Below, piece after piece: positions 36,206 through 50,345 of a DNA stretch of 64,000 bases. The first letter of the stretch is position 1, and every line of letters begins with the position of its first letter. The stretch is from positions 152,039,405 through 152,103,404 of the forward strand of contig OV884012.1 of the NCBI GenBank assembly GCA_930367205.1. Direction: 5' to 3'. Under the pieces are notes generated by a model. The model did no database searches and was not told the DNA's origin. It was given only the letters and a program-made list of their open reading frames with translations. The position numbers and the translations under genes are program-made. The stretch is from Acanthosoma haemorrhoidale. Taxonomy: Eukaryota; Arthropoda; Insecta; Hemiptera; Acanthosomatidae.

Positions 36206-36960
36206 ACCCAAATAGGGGAATAGATAATTACGACAAATGATCCCAAATCACTCATACTATATTTACAATATTGCATTAACTTTCTCTCTCTCTCATTCAT
36301 ACAGTATTTATAATATGAATTCATAAAAATAGACCTATATACTCACATAGCTCAGGGATCTCCTCAATGATCCCTTCCGGGCTATGGATAAATAAGAAGA
36401 TCGGGAACATCCCGGTGCAATTCCTGTAGGCTCAGGCAATGAAAACAGAAGTGATGGCTGAAACGGAGGACGAGAGCTGCAGACGCCCAGAAAGGATACA
36501 ACGAGAGATAAGTAGCCAGTGCCTGAACTCCCAGTATTAAAATGAATATTTAAGGATATTATCTGGCCAAATGATTTGGGTGGTTTCATGGAATTTTGAG
36601 GAAATGTGATCTTGGATAGTGGGAATTTTAAGGGATTATAAAGGGATCATAGCATAAAAAGATACATTAACTTTAGATTGAAAGGATTGGATGTGCTTGA
36701 GGGCTTTGCTGCAGATTGGTTTTAGTGTGGGTTTTTATGAGAGGTGAGATTTTTTCTTGAGTAGTAGCCTTCAAAGTTATCGGAACTGTCTGTTTCTTTA
36801 CTGGTATTTAAGTTTTAATGTGGGTTCCAGGTTTGCCTGTTGCCAAAGTGTCTGATATGGGAGGGAGAAGGAAAGTAATGTAAAATTAGTTAACATTTCC
36901 CCTCCATCGGTTGTGACAGCGATCAATCTTGGAGAGATGAATTTGGAGGTCTAGGGTTCT
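36206..36960 (-). mobile_element. Divergent Jockey-clade LINE relic (family J relative)
   Basis: The minus strand shows decayed counterparts of family J blocks in the right order. A SIPLP..V.YLGF region lies at about 36870-36830. NLEPTLKLKYQ..RNRQF, equivalent to NPHTRLKRQESNRRFG, lies at about 36830-36760. An ORF2 C-terminus follows near 36590-36545. The 3' UTR ends near 36215 with CATACTATATTTACAATATT-type sequence. Many stops and indels make it the oldest-looking J relative. Confidence 0.65.
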
Positions 36961-39436
<2,476 letters not shown>

Positions 39437-39949
39437 TTAAAAACAAAGGTCTTACGTTTTATCTCGTAGTTGGCTTCTGTAACAGAAATCTCTTCACGGA
39501 AGCCAACTACGAGTTAATTCGCACGCAGACACACTTCGACCTGTCGCTTCTCTAAAGCTGAACCCAATATGGATAAGAAAAGACCACTGACTCAAAATGA
39601 AATCGAGTACTACGCAAATCTAAGTGATTCAGAATTTGATGGGATGGCAACGACAGTAGCGATTATGTACCTTCTGAGAATTCAAGTGATAGTGAAGATG
39701 AAGTCGTCTCCGAACCTGAAGATAATGACGATGATTCCCAAGCAACAACATCAAATGCGAATGATAATTTATGGACAGAAATTCGACAAAGTCCTGAATT
39801 ATTTTCCCAGAAGCCATCTATCGATATAGCACTGATATATCTCGAGTTTAGTCGTAGCTAGACAAAAATGGCAAGTAAACACAGAACGGAAACTCCTAGA
39901 AAAGAACGCAATCTACGAGTTATCTCGTGGTTGGCATTCAACGTGTTAA
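39437..39949 (+). mobile_element. piggyBac-like relic
   Basis: The segment holds the N-terminal part of a piggyBac-type transposase (39569-39829) and, after it, sequence with the same subterminal CTCGTGGTTGGC motif seen upstream. An inverted pair, CTCGTAGTTGGCTTC (39463-39477) and GAAGCCAACTACGAG, flanks a 21-nt loop in the leader. TTAA tetramers, the piggyBac target, lie at 39437-39440 and 39946-39949, but these are common in AT-rich DNA and clear terminal inverted repeats were not established. The DDD catalytic core is absent. Boundaries are tentative. Confidence 0.5.
39569..39829 (+). pseudogene. piggyBac-type transposase N-terminus, frameshifted
   Basis: The frame opens MDKKRPLTQNEIEYYANLSD and continues SEFDG. 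After one frameshift near 39648 the next frame reads DSSDYVPSENSSDSEDEVVS, EPEDNDDDSQATTS and then NDNLWTEIRQSPELF. An acidic serine- and aspartate-rich N-terminus followed by a W-containing segment is typical of piggyBac transposases, which cut and paste at TTAA. The catalytic aspartates and C-terminal zinc finger would lie downstream but are missing. The start is the first ATG after the inverted repeat. Identification rests on the acidic region and is moderate. Confidence 0.55.
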
Positions 39950-41529
39950 GCTATTGCCATTTTGAATGGAAATGTGATTGCTCTTCAAACGTTGATACAT
40001 TTCTGTCAATGGGGCTGATAATCAGACCACTCGTTCTCCATATTTATCAATTCTTCTTAACTCAGTAAACATTTTAAATCTAAACTAACTAAGTTTACTC
40101 AATTGTAGTAACGTTCTATAAATATCAGGTTAAAACATTTTGGTAAACCGTAACGTTATTATTTCGCCTTATTAATGGCAGATAATTTTATTTTACTTAT
40201 GATCGGTTAAGCTCAACTCACTTAGCTAGTTTTTAACATTCAGTCTCTTAAGTACTTTTTTTACTTGTATCGCTGGCATATACAGAGCCTTAAAACACGT
40301 AAACCCAAAATGACTCATTAAATTTAGAATAATAATAATGAGAAATTGTTATTGCGGCGTTGGTTATACTTTTATTTATGATCATTAATATTTAACACCC
40401 AAATAGATCAGGACTCAAAACCAGGTCCTAACAATCGAGCTATCTGCATGGAGAGATGCAGGGCTTTTCCAATGTTGCCAAACTCAGTCCAAATATAAGA
40501 CCCTCCTGAACGGTCCTAGGCTTGAGTCCATCCCGATTTTGGAAGGACTTATGATCTCAGCGTTTTCAAACTATCGACCATAAGTAAAATAAGATCCCCT
40601 ACTTTTTACTGTGGTATTTATAACATAGGTGTACAAAATGAGCTTTACCATTTCCACAAAATAAAAAAAAAAAAAAGATTGTAGCGCATGTTAGAGTGAC
40701 GGATAGATGTAGCTGAAAGGAGCGTAGGAGACAGGGAGTAACATTAGCAGTGCGGTGAGCGGGAGTCACCAGCGAGCGCCTGTTGTTGGCGTTATCAGCG
40801 GAGTTGTGGCGGCGCACAAAGAACCAGCGCACAGGCCGTCCTGTAATGGCTCAATTAGCTGTTTGATTACCTAACTACAATGCCGGGCTGTCGGCTATGT
40901 TTCCCACCCTCTCGCCTCCCGCCCTGACAGAGTTTCCGATCCGCAGAATATACCCGCATTCCACAGATAATCATCCCTCAATCCTGATAACTCAGCTCTT
41001 CTTTTCATGCTAAAGAATGGATACTACCACCAAGCTCCAATGAACCAAGCTTTAATTTAAAAATGGCGATTTTATTTGGCTCGGCAGACGCTTATTTAAG
41101 TTTAGATTTCACATTGTATCTGTTCCCTGATAGTTCACCCCTGTGATGTAGAGATAAAATGTTGCATTTTTATATTTTAATAAATTACTACCGTATTTAT
41201 TTATTGAATCATTTTGTAAGGCCCTAGACACTAGAATTAGAAACTTCAATAATCACTAACTGACGATTGAAGCTAGTGACTCGACCCAATTTTTTCAATA
41301 AATAATTATTTACATGTCTTTTTTTTATATAAATCAATAAACCAAATGTCTGCCCAATACATTTTTTATTTTTTCACAAATTTTTTGGACAGTATCTGTT
41401 ATCTTCATATATAACATAAAAAATACTATAATAAAATATAATTGTTGTGGCTACCTCTTAATTACAAATAATTATAAGTTCCTCTCTTCTCGTATCAGAA
41501 AATATGTATCTATTTTTCATTATGTTTAA
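39950..41529. other. Non-coding DNA with a CpG-richer block
   Basis: The block 40685-40935 is clearly GC- and CpG-richer than its surroundings. It holds a 77-codon minus-strand frame without family resemblance. A tRNA-like B box, minus strand, lies at 40411-40422, with a perfect 6-bp hairpin at 40444-40461. Confidence 0.45.
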
Positions 41530-41743
41530 TAAAGGTTATGACGTCACGTATAATGTATATCATTATGCTTGCTTTTTCGATTATATAATTTCTGTAAAAT
41601 AACAAAGCCTGTATATAATGTAGTGATGCTACAGGAAATACAGAATAATTTGTAAATGGATTCACTTGAGGATCTATAATTGTATATAATTGTCTGTAAG
41701 TTTAAAGGGGCTATGAAGGAAAAAAAAAAAAAAAAAAAAAAAA
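41530..41743 (+). mobile_element. Family K LINE 3' UTR and poly-A, plus strand
   Basis: This matches the reverse complement of the 7.35-7.53 kb UTR, including AATGTAGTGATGCTACAGGA and TAAAGGGGCTATGAAGG, and ends in a poly-A tract of over 20 bases at 41720-41743. No coding part remains. Confidence 0.85.
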
Positions 41744-41769
41744 TAATAAAAAAAATAAAAAGACGTCAT

Positions 41770-41862
41770 TCCTGTTCCTCTATATGAGGTTCTAGCGACC
41801 CTAGCCCGCGGCGGGCTCTCCTCCCCACTTAGGGGATACTCAGGTATAAACTGAGCCCGGCA
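41770..41862 (+). mobile_element. Family R repeat, copy 3 (hairpin end)
   Basis: It begins at a CCTGTTCCTCT block shared with copy 1, skips most of the repeat, and continues with the three-hairpin end: GCCCGCGGCGGGC (41804-41816), TCCCC/GGGGA (41822-41836) and CTCAG/CTGAG (41839-41855). All three stems are perfect. It sits just after the poly-A of a family K tail. Confidence 0.65.
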
Positions 41863-43008
41863 ATAATAATTTAATCACCACTACGATAGGGGGGGATAAG
41901 GGTTGCTTAGGAATGATTTTTCTTTCAGCAGATTTGTTTTCTGTGAGAATAGATCTGTCTATATTAGAGTAGGCACCAATTTATATTAGCAGCCTGTGTG
42001 GTACTTTCTGTTTCTTAAGTTTTCCCAGGGTCAAATTTATGTTGATCCAGTCAAATTCAAACTACTTTGAATTGAATAAATTTCAATGGAAACCATTTTA
42101 AGCGAATCTTTGTTTTCGCCGATTTGTTGTCAGTTGTACCTTATTTAAACTGAACTGAACCGTACAGTTTGGTGCCTTTAAATCAAACATTGTACCCTAT
42201 TCTTGCCCTTTGTGTACCAATTACTTCCACTCAATTGGTCAATTAGCATCATCGGAATTTAATTAGCAGCTTCAGTCGAGTTAAACAAAGGGAGATGTTT
42301 CCGCAAAGCGAACTCTGTAATTAGAATTTACGCTAAGGTTACTTTGTGGGATACAATACCGATGTTGATAGTACAGCGCCTTATCTCCCGATACGTCTGC
42401 CTGATTGTCAGCTCGGAAATTAGCTATTGTCTTTAATTTCCTCGCTATTGTCGAGTACTCTGTCTGCTGTTTTTACGTAATTGATGTACTTCACCATGTT
42501 TTGGATAGATCCTCATGATTTTTTTTTTGTCCCTCCCTTATTCGTTCTGAACATTGGCGATTTTGTTTTATACGGTTTGCTATTAAAAACCTTATGGGTA
42601 ATGATTTAGGGTTAATTTTGAATAATCTTGTTGTATATTAGGGTTAACTGAAAAAAATAATTGAAATATTTACTAGTTGCACACTGTAATTCAAATGTTT
42701 TGATTATTATTAGCCAAAGTGAAATGATAATGATTAAAACCCAGAACTATCCCATTTCCAGACAGGTGCTTCCTCCACTGTGAGAATCTCAGTGATGGGT
42801 GGAGTCGGGGAGGTCCCGGATTTCTGGTTTTGTATATTTTTATTTTGATAATAGGTAAGAAGAAATGATTTTTTTTTCAGCCACATTTACAAAATCCATG
42901 AATCTATAAACATTAATAAACCTTTAACCTATATAAATAAAATATTTGTATTTTTTTTTGAGGTTATTCGACTTTCAGAATTTTAATACCTTGAGTTTTT
43001 TTAATTAA
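41863..43008. other. Non-coding DNA with homeodomain-type clusters
   Basis: The block 42190-42480 has mixed composition with many CAATTA, AATTAG and TAATTA cores and no repeat partner. No coding region recognised. Confidence 0.4.
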
Positions 43009-43120
43009 TAAACTTTAATATGATAAAATTAAAATCTGCCTTATTAGGCATTAAGTAATTGTGATAAATGTTTTCATTCATACCATATTTACAATTTTCA
43101 TACACTCGCTCCTTTATACA
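43009..43120 (-). mobile_element. Family J 3' tail only
   Basis: About 110 bases in minus orientation, from the AATAAA-bearing tail to the CATACACTCGCTCC block. It is a severely 5'-truncated copy. Confidence 0.8.
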
Positions 43121-44856
43121 CTAATTTACGAGTTATTAAGTAAGCTTCTTTAAATTTTGTTTTTCCAAATTTATCTTTTTTTACAATATTTTTTCTTTTA
43201 ATCATTATGTCTCTTCAATTATCTGTGTAAAATATTTTTTCAACCAAAAATATAAAGTCTGAAATTTGCACAATTTGGGAATCTTTCAAAAAAACAACAA
43301 CTTTGTTCTACACGTCTCAGAACGGTATGAGCTTGGTTCAAAACTGCTCAAGTTTGATTTCATTTTAAAATTGATACTTAATACATTTTATTTTTAAGTG
43401 GGTGCCCGAAATAAATTATACGTTCGGATAGAAAAGCACGAAGTTAAAAAAATCTATTAACAATAACTTTTTTTTTCAATATCTTTGCATTTTGTTTGAG
43501 TTCCCAACTTATACGATTTAAATTAACACGGAAAAATCAGAACTAATCAAAAATCAAGAATAATAACATTTTCCTTGCTGCGATATAAAATCTCAAAAAA
43601 ATAGATAAAATGGGTCCGACTTTTTCACTTGTATATTATTTTGTCCAATATATTTGAGGTGGCTTAGAGAGTTATTTGTTTGTGAAGTTCTCACATTGTC
43701 TTGACATGTGATAACACCTGGTTAAAGGGGGTTTACACCTCAATGTCCAGGTGCACTAATACGTAACGGACGATCTCAGTTTTTGTAGAGCGAAAAAAAG
43801 TTAATTGGGAAATACTGATACCCATAACCCATAACCTCGTACCTTGTTTCTTTTCTTGTTACACTTGTTCGATGTGTGTAGTTACTGTAGTAAGAGTCGT
43901 TTTATTAATAAGTCCAGTTTCACCCATGCTCAACACATATTTCAGTTAATGTGCTAATTGCCGTTTATGTTGCCTATCTTGATTTCATTTAATAAGTTCG
44001 TCACCTGAATGTACACTATTTGAAGGTCTACATCTGTTTTTCAAAAAAATATTCTTTATTACTGGATGTTTAAGTATCTTTAATCCTTGAATTATTTGGG
44101 GATATATTTTTTATTACAGTATTTTGAATAAATCCTAATAAGAATGAATTGTAGAATGTACCTTTAAAATTAAAATTGATAGAACCATTTTTGCGATTTA
44201 ATCTTACTCGTAATACACACAGAAGGATTGTTGCACTGTACCTATTTGAAATTATTGCCTCTCCCTTCTGTTTTAGCAGCAAGGATGAGTGCTCAGTCAT
44301 CTCCTCTCCAGTCACCAAACTGTAAAAATTCATTATCGAGTTAAAGCGAACTCTAAGAACATAGCGTGAACAGATTTCGAACAGCTAGGCGATAATTGCA
44401 TTAGTCTAAGCTGCGATAAGAGAAGCAGAGCAAGTTGGACAGAAAGATCGAACAGATGTAGTTAAAACAGCGGCTTATCAGGACAGCACAGGCTGTTTGT
44501 TAGCCCGCGGGGTAACTCTTTCTATTTGCGTGTTGACTGCAGTTTAATTGTCCCTCAGCAGGTATCTAAGGGTGCTACTTGTTGCTCTGCCCACGGCGTC
44601 AATTCAATAATTACCAACATTTCTGATTCAAACCAAAGGAATGTACAAATTATGGTCAATTAAGGTCGGGGGGGGGGGAGGACTCGAAGAGGGCCCGGAG
44701 GAACTCTAACATCAAAGTAAACCTTCCTGAAAGTTCTTGTTTCTAACCAGCGCCCTTTAAGTAAAGATACCGTTGAAGTTATTGTGCCCTCGAGCGGAGG
44801 CCGGTCTTGTTTATGAGCTGGCTTCAATGTTACTATTATATGTTACGACAATTATA
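43121..44856. other. AT-rich non-coding DNA
   Basis: An 87-codon minus-strand frame at 44070-44333 is not recognised. The block 44385-44640 has mixed composition. An 11-base G run lies at 44668-44678. Confidence 0.45.
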
Positions 44857-46142
44857 TGTTACTATGGAATTTCATGTAGTTGGAAGGGATGAGTACAAGA
44901 ATGTAGGGTATATTAAGATCGTTATGAAGGGGTTTGTTGCTGACGTAATAAGGGGCATTTACTAATGTTATCCAGACTTTTGATGTAAAGGATTGGATGT
45001 TCGACTTTTTTGCTGTCCCCCATAGCTCTATTTCGTATGTCCAGATTGAATTAAGTATAACTTTGTAAATTAGTAATTTATTTTCTATTGAGAGATGGGC
45101 TGTCCTTTGAGGTAGTTTGTACAGTTGTCCAAAGCGTCTGTTTAGTTCTCGTCTTTTTAGCCTCGTTGGTCAGCCGTTTGTCGAGATGGAAGCCTAAGTA
45201 TCTAACTCGGATACAGGGAGAAGAATGAACTTTAAAAAACCAGCGGATAAGACCTACGGCATAGGTTGAAGGTTATGTGGAACATGCTGCTCCATTAACT
45301 TTGATCTGCCATTAGTTACACCAATGTTCGATCTCATCAAGGTTGTGGGATGCTATATCAGGGTCTGGGTGGGATGACAAGACTGCAGTTTCATCTGCAA
45401 ATGTGGCCATGAAGGTATTGGGGGTAGAGGGGACATCAGTGGTGTATAGATTATAGAGGAAGGGACCCAGGACGCTGCCCTGTTGAACTCCTGCTTTTAT
45501 GGGATAGTAGTTAGAATATTCTAAACCACAGCGGACATGGAAGAAGCGGTTTGAAAGGTAGGACTTTAGGATTAGGAAAAGGGTCTGTGGTAAATATGTT
45601 TATAGCTTTTAAATCAAAAGCTTGAGCTATGTCAAGAAATGCAGCAGTGCAATACTGTTTGGTTTCAAGGGCTGACGATGTGTGATCAATAACGCGAAGG
45701 CCTTGTTGAGCAGTGGCATAACGTAGACGGAAACCAAACAGGTCTTTGGAAAAAGGTTTTTAGTAGGCTAATTGGACGGTAAGATGAGGCGTCATTGGGT
45801 GGTTTGCCGCGTTTGGCGAATAGGACAATAATGGAATGTTTCCAGAGGAGAGGAAAGTGCGTCGTTCGGATAATGCAATTGTATATGTATTATGGCTTTA
45901 GGAGAGAGTTGTTTGAGAATTTGAGGAGTAAGGAGATCAAATCCTGGAGATTTTCGGTAAGCTAAGTTTTTTAGAAGGCATTTGACCTCAGAGGGGTTAA
46001 CGGCTTTTGGTGGAAGTGAGAGGGGTATAAGTGAAGTGAGGAAATCTTCAACAGTTGAACTATGAGTATAGTTTTGATGAAAAAGGTGAGGTGTGAAAGT
46101 ACGGGAAAGATGAAGAGCGAATTCCTCCGACCTATCCCCATC
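44857..46142 (-). mobile_element. Jockey-clade LINE, longest RT region of family J
   Basis: The minus strand carries most RT landmarks in order, in several broken frames: EVKCLLKNLAYRKSPGFDLL (about 46000-45940), KHSIIVLFAKRGKPPNDASS then YRPISLL (about 45840-45770), FGFRLRYATAQQGLRVID (about 45750-45690), AGVQQGSVLGPFLYNLYTTD (about 45500-45440), the catalytic box as FADE instead of FADD (about 45398), and RYLGFHLD (about 45190). It stops at 44857 inside the C-terminal coding region with no UTR or tail. The lost catalytic aspartate, frameshifts and missing 3' end make it inactive. Confidence 0.88.
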
Positions 46143-47745
46143 CTTTTTTTTTATTTCAATGACTAAATTTGTAATCTAGGATTCCCTTGGCTGCTTGTTC
46201 TTTCCATTTGTGGTGTGTCTTTATTTGTCAACAACTTGTTTTAAGTTAAAACACTTAATAAACATCACTTATTAGAAGCTAACACTCCAACTTGTTAAGC
46301 AGTACCCCATGGAGATGTCAGATGACTATGAAGAATAAAGAAAAATTTCTGTCTCCACACAATTTCATTTGAGATCCAAACCCTATCCGAAAATTACATT
46401 GTCATTTTGAAAGCTAGTCAAAATGCAAAAAATATACATAAAAAAGTATTATTTATACCAATTGGAGATTACTCAACTTTAGAATACATGATATGAATAA
46501 GTATTACAATCTAAAAACAATAAATGTAGAAATCAAAGCAATAAGTTTAAAATTACAAACAATCATAAAAATATCTCATGTTAAATAGTAAGTGTCATTT
46601 GTCAGTTTATTGGTGTGTGATGAAATTCCTTTTAGCATGTTTCGTAGGGTGTCAAATTAAAGATATCGGCATGCTAATTAAGAATACATGTGAGTCTTAG
46701 AGGGTTTTAATTAAAAATAAAAACAAAATCAGATGACATTTAAAAAATAATTGTACTAAACAACTGTGGTGACAAATTTGTATGTACCGTTCCAATACAT
46801 TTATAGAAAAACTGGTTTTGAATGAAGTTTTGAAAAATAATTCAATAAAAATTAGGAAATGAATCAAGAGTGGGTAATTATAATTATTATCAAATCCCTT
46901 AATTATGCGGTAATACAGTGTAAACTAATTTTTTTTTATATATGCATCGATAACGAACACATAATTAATGAATACATTCCGAGTCAAAACAAAGTGGGAA
47001 ATTAAGTTGTGATTGGACGCCATTTGGGCATCGTGATTTAATTATGGAATGGGGCTTCAGCTACCGGTTGGTGCCCACCGTTGTTCGAATAATGAATTGG
47101 GTTGGGTGCTCGCGACACCTGTTTCATTAATTAAATTGAGTTAATTACTCTTCTTTTCCTGATTTAATAACGTAGCGAATACGAAATAATTTGATTTACA
47201 ATATTTGTAAACAATTTTTAGGGTTTCTCTTGCATATCCTTAAAAAATATATCTATAAAGTAAAGTATAACAAAGTAATATATGTATATATATATACATA
47301 TATCACTCATACTGCATATAAAAGCGACTTTATCCGGATTGCTATATTGCATATATGAATATGCATATTGTTGAAGATCAATTCAGTATCGTATTTGTTC
47401 CTTGTCATGGAATGTAAAAATATATTAATTATAGTTGAGGGTATTGTTCGGGAAACCAATTTGATGATTGCGTATACACTCACAATAAAACAATTCAATT
47501 ATTAAATAGCATCAAAAATTCTTTTTGTTTTTTTTTGCGAAAATAAAATAATAGAGACTAATAATAGATATTTTAAAATATTTACATGTGCTCAAAATAT
47601 TATCTAATTTATTATTTCTATAATACTGTCAGTGCTCTGTATTGTTATAGTGTGGCTCGCTTAATAACTGGTATTTGATATTCTCCAGGGGACATTCGTG
47701 ACAACTGTCAACTGAGGGAGAAGCTGAAACTTGCCGATTCTACGT
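46143..47745. other. AT-rich non-coding DNA with ATTA clusters
   Basis: The block 46870-47165 has many ATTA and AATTA cores around a less AT-rich centre (GTGATTGGACGCCATTTGGG). An AT-rich palindromic tract lies at 47279-47303. No coding region. Confidence 0.4.
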
Positions 47746-47843
47746 GAGAGTGAGAGAGAGAGAGAGAGAGGAAGAGAGAGAGGGGGAGAGAGAGGGAGAG
47801 AGAGAGGGAGAGAGAGAGGGAGAGAGAGAGGGGGAGAGAGAGG
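47746..47843. repeat. GA-rich microsatellite, interrupted
   Basis: A (GA)n tract interrupted by GGGAG and GGAAG units. The LSLP-type minus-strand frame (47661-47876) is an artefact. Confidence 0.95.
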
Positions 47844-49452
47844 ATATGGGGGATCAGGAATTAATAATAGAAACACTGTTTTGAATAACTGATGTAACTA
47901 TTTAATAAACTATAAACAGTAAACTAGGATAGGAGACGGGCTTCCTCGACCACAGACTGTACACTAGCAGTGTTCACACTACAATGAATCCACTGGGGCT
48001 TACAACCAGATCATCTACTTTGGGGTGCGGCCGCAAGATGACGTTGGTCGCGTATTTTTGCATATCCTTTACTTATTGGTCTAGTCTGCCACGCCCAAAT
48101 TATATTTTGCTTCTAGTAAATCCACAATAAATTCTGAAAAGACACCGGGATTCGAACCAAATTTATACAAAAATTTATTTGAAGGAATGAAGAATTATTT
48201 AAGCCACCAAACATTTTTAGTAGTAAAAAATAAAACGCCGAGCTCTTCCGACAAGGTAGATTTCCTTCATGATTCCTGACCCAATGCAAGGGATAGTAAC
48301 AAAAACGATGATATCACCATGTGTTTTTATATTTTACTGATTCTTTATGTATTGTGAGGGGGTGGGGGATGAAATGGGAAATGACAAAAATTTATCCAAG
48401 TAGTTCCTCAGACAATCACATAAGAGCTGTGAAATCCATAAGGGTTCTTTTAGCATAGCTAATCATTCACTCGAAAATTAACCTGATTCACATGAGATTT
48501 TAAATAGAGCAAAAAAAAAAAACCCCCAAAATACTATTGTAGAAAACTGTGCTTGATAAGATTGTAATGATCAAAGAAATTCCGGTTGCATTTAAAATAG
48601 CTAGTTGAATCTATTATTCATAATTCGATGTTTTCTTTTCCATTGTATTATTTATGAATGAGTGACTACAGGCAAAATGGAAAAAAAAATCTGTATGAAC
48701 CTAAATAGTTTATAACCAGAGAAAAAGATTAGAGTACGGGAAAATTGTTATCGACATTAAAGCGGACGAGAGGACAGGTAGGTTTGACATCTGGAGGATC
48801 AAGAAGGGAACAAAGAGTGAAGGGCGAACACGAAGGCTAGCTTTGATGGAGTGGAAATACTTGCCTCTGCGCCTGTTAACGGCACACTTGCCTCTGCCTT
48901 CAGTTCCCAGCTCTTTGCCGGATAAAGCCATTTTTCCTCGCTCTATCCACCATTGTCTTTCTTCTTCCTATTGAATCTTGAAGTATTCTTCTTTTATTTA
49001 TCTTTTAAAGAATTTAACAAACTCTATGCATTAATGAAAATACAGACAAGTAGTTGTGAAACTGGTTTACCCATATTATTTAGTATTCTAATACCCATTC
49101 GTTCATACAAATCACATAATCTTCATTCAAAGCCATACGATTGGAAACAATTTAAATAACTGCGCCACATAATTACATACATCTTAAAATCTTCATCTGA
49201 ACCTCTTCACCACTCGTAAATCTGTATTATAATTTTGGTTCCAAAGCTGCGTTGAAAAGTTTTAAAAGGCGAAATGAAAACTAATTGTCAAATATATATA
49301 GACTTATATACACCATTTAATATAAAAATATTCATTTATCCTACTTGTCATGCCTGAAGGGAATACACCCGGTTTTAAAATAATAACAATATGTCAAACA
49401 TTTGATGTAATGGAATAATTCATTAGTTTTGAAGCTGAGCTACCGGATGAAA
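47844..49452. other. Non-coding DNA
   Basis: A perfect B-box-type sequence, GGTTCGAATCC on the minus strand, lies at 48148-48158 without a matching A box. Short frames at 48710-49159 are not recognised. Confidence 0.45.
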
Positions 49453-49540
49453 ATTTTAAATATGGTATGAATGAGAACATATATCACAATTACTTATTTC
49501 CCATTAAGACAGATAGTAATTTTATCAAAATAAATAAGTT
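49453..49540 (+). mobile_element. Family J 3' tail only, plus strand
   Basis: The last 90 bases of family J, from AAATATGGTATGAATGAGAA to the tail. A severely 5'-truncated copy. Confidence 0.78.
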
Positions 49541-49825
49541 TCAAATATAAAGTTTTGATGTGAAAATAAAATTAAAAATATACCAAATGACTAATGGTTG
49601 ACGTGTTATATATAATAATAATAATATATATATAATAATATACCAACTGCAGTCGTCTTCTCACGAAATAGTTTCCAAACGAATAGTTTTGAAAGAAACA
49701 ATTTAGATTTATCTGAACAACAAGATCTTAATCAGGTTGTATAGAGTTCAACATATTCTTCATTTCGTTGCATCATTAAATGGGACCTTATTGTAAAACA
49801 TTGGGTGAAAGCAATTTGGGTTTTG

Positions 49826-50345
49826 GAAAAAAAAACAGTTTATTTATTTTTTTCTTTCAGATCCCCTTTAAATTTACAGATAATTATATATAATTATAGA
49901 CCCTCAGGTGAATCTATTTACAAATTATTTTTGTATTTCCTGTAGCATCACTACATTATATACAGGTTTTGTTATTTTATAAAAATTATATAATGAATAA
50001 ACAAGTATAAAGTTACACATCATACGTTACTGGACTAAACTGACTAATAAAGGTGATGGGGCTCACCTAATTGATCAAACTTAAAACTAACTTACTTACT
50101 AATTCTTAACCTAAATTTTCCCTGACAGCCTGTTGCCATCGATGCGGGAGGGGTGGTTGGGCCATAGTGTTAAACACTGGGTTGGTAAGGTGCTGCAACG
50201 AGTCAAAAAACTTTATGTGTCTCCGGCGGGTAAGCTCACCCACCGATGGCACACCAAGCAATGGGTGCAGGTCAGCGTTCTTTATCCTCTCGAGAGAGGT
50301 ATGTCGCACCACTTTTTGCATGATCCCATTCTGGAAATGTCTCCA
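49826..50345 (-). mobile_element. Family K LINE 3' end with poly-A
   Basis: The minus strand encodes VVRHTSLERIKNADLHPLLG, then KFFDSLQHLTNPVFNTMAQP and HRWQQAVRE before the stop at about 50106. The UTR follows, with the 50052-50067 hairpin, and the 3' end lies near 49826-49835 in an A-rich context. It is very close to the 7.3 kb copy, with 5' truncation at 50345. Confidence 0.88.

Noticed and set aside
47661..47876. Pro/Leu/Ser-rich minus-strand frame
   Set aside because: It is a translation of the interrupted GA microsatellite.
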